A stretch of DNA of 64,000 nt from an uncultured Lachnospiraceae bacterium (lineage in GTDB: Bacteria; Bacillota; Clostridia; Lachnospirales; Lachnospiraceae), in NCBI GenBank assembly GCA_947169385.1, contig CAMVPR010000005.1, positions 1 through 64,000 of the forward strand, written 5' to 3'. Both the position numbers and the translations under genes were made by a program. Within the stretch, counting starts at the first letter, position 1; every line of letters starts with the position of its first letter. The notes beneath the pieces were generated by a model, which saw only the letters and a program-made list of their open reading frames with translations, had not been told where the DNA came from and did not search any database. Shown here in pieces: positions 1-6,362 of the stretch.

Positions 1-813
1 ATTCTTAAGGCGCTAGGAAGCAATATAGGTCCAAGTATAAGCAGTGTGACAATAACAGGCAATGTGATTACTGTTAAGGGATACAATGTTGGCAGTGATA
101 AGGGCATATTAACTGTAACCAATTCCAAGGGCAAGGTCGAATCAACCGTTGTTTCGTGGGAAGATAATCTTATTGAGATTGAGCTTAAAAATCCTGCTGA
201 TGAAGATTACTATGTTATGGTCGATGCATCCAAGGACAATACATGTTATGGTAAGGCTTATGCTCCGGTATATGTTGAGTCTATCTACTATAACGAGAGT
301 GAAGTTACAGTAGCTGTTGGAACTCCGTACAAGTGCGAAGCCGAGATTTCGCCGGCAAATGCTTCCGAGCAGCGTGTTTCTTACATTTCCTCAAACGAAG
401 AGTATGCGACTGTTGATGATAGCGGCGTGATTACGGCATACGCTGCAGGAGTTGGCAAGACGGTTACTATTACGGCAACGGCCTACGACCAGACCTATGC
501 AACGGAGGGTAATAGTCTAAGTGCCACGATTAAGGTCAATATTGTAAGTAAGGTTAAGTCAATTAAGATGAATAAGACTTCAGCTAAGGTTAAGCGAGGT
601 CGAAAGCTTAAGCTTAAGTGCAAGGTTAGTCCGGCAAATGCTACTAATACCAAGCTTAAATGGACATCATCCAACAAGAAGATTGCGACAGTTTCTTCTA
701 AGGGAGTAGTGAAGGTTAAGAAGAAAGCTAAGAAAGGTAAGACAGTGAAGATTACAGCGACTACGACGGATGGAAGTAAGCTTAAGGCGACTTGTAAGAT
801 AAAGGTTAAATAG
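1..813 (+). CDS. Secreted/surface protein with Ig-like domains (5' partial)
   Basis: The reading frame is open from the first base, so this is the C-terminal 270 codons of a longer protein; a GTG at 46 is only an internal codon. A short TIG/IPT-like strand pattern comes first, then two Big_2-type bacterial Ig-like modules, recognisable from the repeated S-P-A-N-A turn, S-S-N-E/K and A-T-V-(D/S)-S-x-G-V patterns. The last module is very Lys-rich and ends in a basic tail. Such modules act as stalks or adhesive domains outside the cell. No cell-wall sorting signal is present at the C-terminus. The catalytic or binding part, if any, lies left of the window. Confidence 0.75.
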   Translation: MLKALGSNIGPSISSVTITGNVITVKGYNVGSDKGILTVTNSKGKVESTVVSWEDNLIEIELKNPADEDYYVMVDASKDNTCYGKAYAPVYVESIYYNESEVTVAVGTPYKCEAEISPANASEQRVSYISSNEEYATVDDSGVITAYAAGVGKTVTITATAYDQTYATEGNSLSATIKVNIVSKVKSIKMNKTSAKVKRGRKLKLKCKVSPANATNTKLKWTSSNKKIATVSSKGVVKVKKKAKKGKTVKITATTTDGSKLKATCKIKVK

Positions 814-838
814 GAACCGTAATGGGGGTAACAGGATT

Positions 839-1582
839 ATGAAAGATGTGATAGTGTTTAATTTTACAGGTGCGTATGAGAATCAGGATTTATATAGGAA
901 TCCTGATTTTTGTGTTATCGAATGTAAAGATATCGAAGGGACTAACGGGTATTGTGATGATGAGGCGGCGGGCAAGATAAGAGAGAGATTTAAAGAAGTT
1001 TCGCTTAACGGAGTACATTTTATTGACGCGGGGAACTACCATTATCTTTCTAAATTCATGGTTGAGAGGATTGATGAGCCATTTACTCTTGTGGTTTTTG
1101 ATCATCATTCCGATATGAAGGAATCGGAGTTCTTTGGACTTTTGTCTTGCGGATCATGGATTCTTGATGTTGTTAATACCAATGATATGGTTAAGCGAGT
1201 CGTTCTTGTTGGAATCAGTGAAGAACAGAAAGAGATGATTCCCGATGTCAATAAAGAGATAATTGTATATACGGATGAAGAGATTAGAAATATGTCTAAT
1301 GTTAAGATTCCGTTAGATTGCCCGATTTATATTTCTGTAGATAAGGATGTTCTTGATGAGACGGAACTAAAGACTACATGGGATCAAGGGATTATGACCA
1401 AAGACGAGTTCTTTAGTATATTCAAGGGCATTCTTGAAAGTGGAGTAGATATTGTTGGCGTTGATATATGTGGTGAGGCAGAATACCATTTTGGAGTTGA
1501 CGAAGACGATGTTAAGAATCAGGAATTTAACAATATGCTCGTTCGATTGATTAGTGGTGAAGAATCAGAAAAAGGCGATTGA
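839..1582 (+). CDS. Arginase-fold (ureohydrolase-like) metallohydrolase
   Basis: A 247-residue protein with divergent versions of the three metal-binding motifs of the arginase/agmatinase/formiminoglutamase superfamily: G-N-Y-H-Y-L-S in place of GGDHS, D-H-H-S-D for DAHxD, and S-V-D-K-D-V-L-D for SxDxDxxDP. The spacing of these motifs along the chain fits the family, so a binuclear Mn site hydrolysing a guanidino or amide compound is likely, but the substrate cannot be read. It begins 25 bases after the preceding surface protein gene, behind GGGGGTAACAGG. The downstream gene is convergent. Confidence 0.72.
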   Translation: MKDVIVFNFTGAYENQDLYRNPDFCVIECKDIEGTNGYCDDEAAGKIRERFKEVSLNGVHFIDAGNYHYLSKFMVERIDEPFTLVVFDHHSDMKESEFFGLLSCGSWILDVVNTNDMVKRVVLVGISEEQKEMIPDVNKEIIVYTDEEIRNMSNVKIPLDCPIYISVDKDVLDETELKTTWDQGIMTKDEFFSIFKGILESGVDIVGVDICGEAEYHFGVDEDDVKNQEFNNMLVRLISGEESEKGD

Positions 1583-1635
1583 TTCTCGATTACCCTTTTT
1601 TAGTGTTAATTAATATTATATGGATTTTTAGAAGG

Positions 1636-2382
1636 TCATGTGTATTTCTTGACTGTGATATGCAGGTTGCCGCTTCCTGTCTCCCTGCCTTTCTCGTCGT
1701 ATATGAACTTACCGTATCCTCTTATTACAAGCATATCTGACGGTTTGATTGCAGCTGTTTTTTTGGTAACTTCAAGTCCGTTTAGCAAAACTTTTCTGTC
1801 TGAAATAAGAGATTCTGCTTTAGAACGAGATAGCCCGGTGATTGCGGATATAAGGCAATCGGCCCGTTCTGAAGATATAATCAACTCAAGAGATTGAAAA
1901 GCTTGCGCGTTAATCTCTTTAGGAACCTCATAGATTCTTTCGAGAGTAACAGGCATTTTCTTAATCTTACTGACCTCTTGAATAATGTAGTCTGCAATCT
2001 TATCAAGTGCAAATACATATGCGCAATTGTCATACAGTCTGATGTCTCCGATTGATTCTCTTGTTATACCAAGCCCCATAATGGTTCCAAGCACATCTCT
2101 GTGCTCAAATGTTGTAAACTTCTTGGATGCCGGTGTTATCTTTATAACCGAGATTGGATAAGGCTCCTCATAGGAGACGGTGTTAGGATTGCCGAATCTT
2201 GCCACGACTTTAAGAGCATTGTCATAGCCGCCGAAGACTTCGTAGTCCTTGATTCCGGCACTCTCTATCAAATGCTTGATTGTAATGTTATGAAACTCTG
2301 TAAATGTGTAATGCCCTTCGTAAGTGGATTTGGTGTGAAGTTCTTTAATGCGCGCGAGCAGTTTGGTATCGTGGTCGTTCAT
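1636..2382 (-). CDS. ylmH: YlmH-type S4 RNA-binding protein
   Basis: 248 residues. The C-terminal third is an S4 RNA-binding domain (residues about 180-225, with the S-R-S-K-A-E-x-L-I core and a V-L-L-N-G strand). The N-terminal part is the YlmH-specific domain, with the G-x-(x)-R-(E/D)-x-I-G-D-I signature. YlmH was long placed with the division genes and is now known to bind 50S ribosomes with stalled peptidyl-tRNA in Bacillus. Here it stands alone on the minus strand rather than in a division operon. The start has a good AAGGAG on the minus strand (plus-strand 2390-2396). Family assignment is firm; the role is by family. Confidence 0.88.
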   Translation of the reverse strand: MNDHDTKLLARIKELHTKSTYEGHYTFTEFHNITIKHLIESAGIKDYEVFGGYDNALKVVARFGNPNTVSYEEPYPISVIKITPASKKFTTFEHRDVLGTIMGLGITRESIGDIRLYDNCAYVFALDKIADYIIQEVSKIKKMPVTLERIYEVPKEINAQAFQSLELIISSERADCLISAITGLSRSKAESLISDRKVLLNGLEVTKKTAAIKPSDMLVIRGYGKFIYDEKGRETGSGNLHITVKKYT

Positions 2383-2431
2383 AATTATCTCCTTTCATTT
2401 GTCTATTGTATCATATTATTCAATAAAACTC

Positions 2432-2459
2432 TTGACAATAATATAAAATGTGTTATTAT
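2432..2459 (+). promoter_or_regulatory. SigA-type promoter of the P-type ATPase gene
   Basis: TTGACA (2432-2437), a 16-base spacer and TATTAT (2454-2459). It lies directly upstream of the inverted-repeat operator and about 115 bases before the ATPase start codon. Confidence 0.7.
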
Positions 2460-2464
2460 TAAAT

Positions 2465-2492
2465 CAACATATGAACAATCATTCATATGTTG
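2465..2492 (+). promoter_or_regulatory. ArsR/SmtB-family operator (metal sensor site)
   Basis: A perfect inverted repeat with 11-base arms CAACATATGAA and TTCATATGTTG around a 6-base centre. The ATATGAA...TTCATAT core matches the 12-2-12-type operators bound by SmtB/CzrA/CadC metal sensors. It sits just downstream of the -10, where a bound repressor would block transcription. No ArsR-family gene is present within the window. Confidence 0.72.
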
Positions 2493-2510
2493 CAAATGAG
2501 TCGCAATTTG

Positions 2511-2549
2511 CTAACTACCCAAAGGGGACAGTCCCCATTGGGTAGTTAG
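2511..2549. repeat. REP-like palindrome, copy 1
   Basis: A 39-base near-perfect palindrome. It starts CTAACTACCCA, has the core GGGGACAGTCCCC in its centre and ends TGGGTAGTTAG. It lies between the metal operator and the ribosome binding site of the ATPase gene, so it is in the 5' untranslated RNA, where it would form a strong hairpin. A second copy is at 6317-6362. The core resembles REP sequences mobilised by RAYT-type transposases, none of which is encoded here. Confidence 0.75.
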
Positions 2550-2572
2550 TGACAGCAAGAGGAGATAGAGAT

Positions 2573-4927
2573 ATGGTTAAGAAATATACTATTACGGGGC
2601 TTGATTGTCCTAACTGTGCTGCTAAGCTTGAGGCCAAGTTAAATGAAGTCGAGGGCGTAGAAGAGGCGGTGCTTACATTTGCACTTGAACAATTACGAAT
2701 AACCGCAGAGGAGCCTGATAAGCTTCTTGAAGAGCTTCAGAAAGTGGCAGACAGTATGGAGGAAGGCGTTGAGATTAAGCCTCTTGTCCGTGGCAAGAAG
2801 AGTGCTAAGAAGCATCACGAGCATGATCACCACCATCATCACGAGGGGCACGAGCATGATCACCATGATCATTGCGAATGCGGACATGACCATGATGAAC
2901 ATGAGCACCATCACGATCATCACGAGCATGATCATCATCACGACCATGACGAACACGAGCATCATCACCATGAACATAAAGATCACGATCACGACCATGA
3001 TACTAAGTCCGATGGTTTATCTGAGACCAAGAAAGAGCTTATCTGGATTGGCGCAGGCCTTTTGGTTTATGTGATAGCGCTTGTTTTCGAGCATTTGCTG
3101 CATTTTCATAAGGAAGCGTATGTGCAGGATTACTTGATAGCTTACTTGATTCTTGGCGGTGGAGTTTTGTACGCCGCGATTAAGAATATTGGTAAGGGTC
3201 AGATATTTGACGAGAATTTCTTGATGAGTATTGCAACTATCGGGGCATTTATTATCGGTGAATATCCTGAAGCGGTAGGAGTTATGCTCTTTTACAGAAT
3301 TGGAGAGTTCTTCGAAGAGTTGGCAGTAACGAGAAGCCGAAAGCAGATTATGGAAGCTGCTGATTTAAGACCGGAGGTTGTTAACCTGCTTAAAGGTGAT
3401 GATATAGTTGAGATTGACGCGGAGGACGCGGAGGTTTCTGATATTATAGTTATTCGTCCGGGTGACAGGGTTCCGCTTGATGGAATCGTTGTAAAGGGCG
3501 AGTCAAGGCTTGATACATCTGCTGTGACAGGAGAGCCTGTACCTGTTTCTATTAAAGAAGGATCGGAAGTTCTGTCTGGTTGCGTCAATGAGGACGGCCT
3601 CATTCATTTGAAAGTCACCAAAGTCCTTGAAGAGTCAATGGTTACAAGGATTCTGGATTCTGTGGAAAATGCAGCCGCATCTAAGCCTGAGTTCGAGCGC
3701 TTTATTACTAAGTTTGCAAGAGTGTACACTCCTATAGTTGTAGCCGTGGCACTACTTACAGCTATTGTGCCTTCAATCATTACAGGTGATTGGGGCAAAT
3801 GGATATACACAGCCCTCACTTTCCTTGTTATTAGCTGCCCTTGTGCGTTGGTGCTCTCTGTGCCTTTGGCATTCTTTGCGGGTATCGGAGCAGGCTCTAA
3901 GCAAGGTATTCTCTTTAAGGGAGGAGTATCCTTAGAGGCTCTCAACAAGGTTAATGCAGTTGTTATGGACAAAACAGGTACCATCACTAAAGGTAATTTT
4001 GTTGTCCAAAAAGCAGTTCCCGTTGCAAATGTTGACGAGGATAAGCTCATTCTTCTTGCGGCATCATGTGAGTCGTCATCGACTCATCCAATTGCTAAGA
4101 GTATTGTAGACAAGGCTAAAGAGATGGTAGGTGAGGATGATTTTATAAAGGCGGTTTCCGGCAACATTGATATAGCAGGAATCTTAAAGCCTGAGGATAT
4201 CAAGGAGATAGCAGGTCACGGAGTCAAGGTAACGTTTGCCAATGGAGAAGCCGTGTGTGGAAGCAGACATTTTCTTGAGGAAGAGGGAGTTGAATTAGCT
4301 GACTACGATGAAGCTATAGTTAGAGAAGAGGTTAAGGGTTCTGAGGTGTTAATAGCATTTGACGGGAATTACATGGGCTATGTTGTGATTGCCGATACTG
4401 TCAAAGAAGATTCTGAAGAAGCAATAAGGAGCATGAGGTCTAAGGGACTATATACAGCTATGCTGACCGGAGACAACCAAGAATCAGCGGAGGCTGTTGC
4501 TGGGGAGACCGGAATCGACAGAGTATATGCTAAGCTTCTTCCGGACGGCAAGCTCGAGAAACTTCAAGAGTTAAGAGACGAACAAGGTTCGGTGATGTTT
4601 GTCGGAGATGGAATCAACGATGCGCCAGTGCTTGCCGGTGCGGATGTTGGCGCTGCTATGGGAAGTGGCGCAGATGCTGCGATTGAGGCAGCGGATGTCG
4701 TGTTTATGAACTCCAATCTTTCAGCAGTTCCAGAAGCTGTAAGAATTGCAAGAAAGGCAGTAAGAGTTTCTACCGAGAATGTAGTGTTTGCACTTTTGAT
4801 TAAGGCATCTGTTATGGTGCTAGGATTATTGGGAATCGCATCAATGTGGTATGCTGTTTTCGCGGACTCGGGAGTAGCTATGCTTTGTGTTCTTAATTCA
4901 GTGAGAGTCTTAAAGATTCGTAAGTAA
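2573..4927 (+). CDS. cadA: Zn/Cd-type heavy-metal P-type ATPase with His-rich linker
   Basis: A P1B ATPase exporting divalent soft metals across the membrane. ATG 2573 is preferred to an upstream in-frame GTG (2549) because AAGAGGAG lies 8 bases before it. Domains in order: HMA domain with G-L-D-C-P-N-C (C12, C15); a linker at residues 81-142 in which about 35 of 62 residues are His; membrane helices; actuator T-G-E-P; the C-P-C metal-site helix; phosphorylation D-K-T-G-T; the H-P of the nucleotide domain; T-G-D-N; and G-D-G-I-N-D-A-P. The last helices carry a Lys and a D-S-G, as in the Zn/Cd/Pb subgroup (P1B-2). The operator upstream points to metal induction. Symbol cadA is by subgroup; zntA is equally suitable. 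Confidence 0.92.
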   Translation: MVKKYTITGLDCPNCAAKLEAKLNEVEGVEEAVLTFALEQLRITAEEPDKLLEELQKVADSMEEGVEIKPLVRGKKSAKKHHEHDHHHHHEGHEHDHHDHCECGHDHDEHEHHHDHHEHDHHHDHDEHEHHHHEHKDHDHDHDTKSDGLSETKKELIWIGAGLLVYVIALVFEHLLHFHKEAYVQDYLIAYLILGGGVLYAAIKNIGKGQIFDENFLMSIATIGAFIIGEYPEAVGVMLFYRIGEFFEELAVTRSRKQIMEAADLRPEVVNLLKGDDIVEIDAEDAEVSDIIVIRPGDRVPLDGIVVKGESRLDTSAVTGEPVPVSIKEGSEVLSGCVNEDGLIHLKVTKVLEESMVTRILDSVENAAASKPEFERFITKFARVYTPIVVAVALLTAIVPSIITGDWGKWIYTALTFLVISCPCALVLSVPLAFFAGIGAGSKQGILFKGGVSLEALNKVNAVVMDKTGTITKGNFVVQKAVPVANVDEDKLILLAASCESSSTHPIAKSIVDKAKEMVGEDDFIKAVSGNIDIAGILKPEDIKEIAGHGVKVTFANGEAVCGSRHFLEEEGVELADYDEAIVREEVKGSEVLIAFDGNYMGYVVIADTVKEDSEEAIRSMRSKGLYTAMLTGDNQESAEAVAGETGIDRVYAKLLPDGKLEKLQELRDEQGSVMFVGDGINDAPVLAGADVGAAMGSGADAAIEAADVVFMNSNLSAVPEAVRIARKAVRVSTENVVFALLIKASVMVLGLLGIASMWYAVFADSGVAMLCVLNSVRVLKIRK

Positions 4928-4950
4928 TATTAGTAGTGGAAATATTAAGA

Positions 4951-4988
4951 AAAGTGTGCTACAATACGCAATGTAGCACACTTTTTTT
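4951..4988 (+). terminator. Rho-independent terminator after the P-type ATPase
   Basis: Perfect 13-base arms (4951-4963 and 4972-4984) around an 8-base loop, running into a row of eight T. The T-row abuts the first base of the tRNA gene. Confidence 0.9.
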
Positions 4989-5062
4989 CGGTGCGTGGCT
5001 CAGCTTGGTAGAGCGCTGCGTTCGGGACGCAGAGGTCGCAGGTTCGAATCCTGTCGCACCGA
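4989..5062 (+). tRNA. tRNA-Pro (anticodon CGG)
   Basis: A 74-base cloverleaf. The acceptor stem CGGTGCG pairs with CGCACCG and has discriminator A; the D arm is GCTC/GAGC; the anticodon stem CTGCG/CGCAG encloses the loop TTCGGGA with anticodon CGG; the T arm has the TTCGAAT loop. The CCA end is not encoded. It starts directly after the terminator T-run of the gene before. Confidence 0.96.
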
Positions 5063-5158
5063 TTTAGTTAATAAAGGGTTAGGGTGGAGAAGAAGAAATA
5101 ATGAGATTCTGAATGCAATGAAGACAACGTGTGTTGAAGAGTATCATGAGGTGAGGCT

Positions 5159-6217
5159 ATGTTAAGTAAGATTAGAGATTTTGTACTTTATGCCGGAACA
5201 GACAAGGAGAGTTATCTTCAGATTAAGGACAGTATCGAGAATACTAATCAACGTACTTCTATGGTATTTTCATCGGTAGCGTTTGTACTAATATTCACCA
5301 TGGCGATTCTTTCATGTTTTGTTGAAGGATTTATGGCATCAAGGAACGTGTATATATGTGGTACGATATTTGCTTTGGTATTGTTACTTCTGTCATTTGG
5401 TGCCAAGAAGTATCCCGCATTAACATATGTAGGAGTCTATCTTGCGATTTCAGGCTTCATGCTCTATGGTATAGCGTTGGGAACCATAACGCGTCCAACC
5501 GAAGCAACGGTTACCTTCATGGTAATGCTTTTGCTTATGCCTCTTATCTTTATAGACAAGCCTATTAAGATGGCACTGTGCTTAATCTTTTATATAATTG
5601 TATTTATCGTAGCGGCGTTCAATACCAAGACGGGTGCAACTCTTTCGGTTGATGTTTCGGATGCTATTATATTCGGACTTCTGGCTATTGCGAGTGGAAG
5701 TATTGTCATTCATGCCAAGGTTAAGGGTTATGTTCTTGAGAATCGGCTTCACATAATGTCTGAGACCGATCAGCTTACAGGGCTTAACAACCGTAACTGC
5801 TATGAGTGGAAGCTTAAGACTTATCATGAAGTCAGCAAGAAGTCGCTTGGTTGCATATACATTGATGTCAACGGGCTTCATGATCTTAATAATACCAAAG
5901 GACATAAGGCGGGCGACGAAATGCTTAAGTTCATAGCCAATGAAGTCAGGAAGCAGTTTGGCGTTAAAGATACGTATAGAATCGGTGGAGATGAGTTCGT
6001 TGCGTTTGTCATTGACGGAGATGAAGAGACCGTTGAAAGAATGGTTAGAGAGCTTGTAAGCCAAGTTGAAGAGAAGGGATATCATACCGCTGTCGGATAC
6101 GAGGTTATGAATCACTCAGAGCTAGATGTTAATCAATTAATAGTACAGGCTGAATCCAAGATGTATAAAGATAAGTCAGAGTATTACAAGAATCACGACA
6201 GAAGAGCAAGAACATAA
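5159..6217 (+). CDS. Membrane diguanylate cyclase (GGDEF)
   Basis: 352 residues: an N-terminal cytoplasmic stub, about six hydrophobic helices (residues 35-190), then a GGDEF domain starting at D-Q-L-T-G-L-N-N-R with the active-site loop R-I-G-G-D-E-F. It should make cyclic di-GMP from two GTP. The RxxD product-inhibition site normally five residues before GGDEF is absent (G-V-K-D). The sensor part is a plain helix bundle with no recognised ligand domain. The start has GAGGTGAG 5 bases upstream. A strong hairpin terminator follows at 6229. Confidence 0.88.
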   Translation: MLSKIRDFVLYAGTDKESYLQIKDSIENTNQRTSMVFSSVAFVLIFTMAILSCFVEGFMASRNVYICGTIFALVLLLLSFGAKKYPALTYVGVYLAISGFMLYGIALGTITRPTEATVTFMVMLLLMPLIFIDKPIKMALCLIFYIIVFIVAAFNTKTGATLSVDVSDAIIFGLLAIASGSIVIHAKVKGYVLENRLHIMSETDQLTGLNNRNCYEWKLKTYHEVSKKSLGCIYIDVNGLHDLNNTKGHKAGDEMLKFIANEVRKQFGVKDTYRIGGDEFVAFVIDGDEETVERMVRELVSQVEEKGYHTAVGYEVMNHSELDVNQLIVQAESKMYKDKSEYYKNHDRRART

Positions 6218-6228
6218 ATATAAGTTAA

Positions 6229-6257
6229 GGGACGGAAGTTTTCCGTCCCATTTTTTA
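6229..6257 (+). terminator. Terminator after the GGDEF gene
   Basis: GGGACGGAA and TTCCGTCCC around a 3-base loop, followed by A and six T. Confidence 0.9.
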
Positions 6258-6263
6258 GGTTAA

Positions 6264-6291
6264 AGATTCTTCGCTTGCGCTCAGAATGACA
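6264..6291. repeat. Dispersed short repeat (single copy, inverse orientation)
   Basis: This 28-base stretch (AGATTCTTCG...AGAATGACA) is the reverse complement, with one extra base, of the core of the tandem repeat at 23085-23234 (TGTCATTCTGAGCG...GAAGAATCT). It lies between a terminator and the REP-like palindrome. Confidence 0.7.
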
Positions 6292-6316
6292 TTATTATTC
6301 AGAAAGAAATATGATT

Positions 6317-6362
6317 CTAACTACCCAAAGGGGACAGCTGACAGTCCCCAATGGGTACTTAG
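6317..6362. repeat. REP-like palindrome, copy 2
   Basis: The same element as 2511-2549, with an extra short duplication in the centre (GGGGACAGCTGACAGTCCCC) and one arm mismatch. Its right end supplies the stop codon (6359-6361, TTA on the plus strand) of the minus-strand M13 peptidase gene. Confidence 0.75.

Noticed and set aside
1570..1635. Weak hairpin AAAAAGG...CCTTTTTT between the convergent arginase-like and ylmH genes
   Set aside because: Stem mostly A-T with an open middle; could serve as a terminator but not firm enough to list.
2693..3074. Open frames of about 100 codons in other frames across the His-rich part of the ATPase gene
   Set aside because: They arise from the repeated CAY/GAY codons; low-complexity Met/Val or Met/Thr/Ile proteins without ribosome sites.
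5118..5165. A 15-codon frame overlapping the start of the GGDEF gene
   Set aside because: No ribosome site before its ATG; probably chance.
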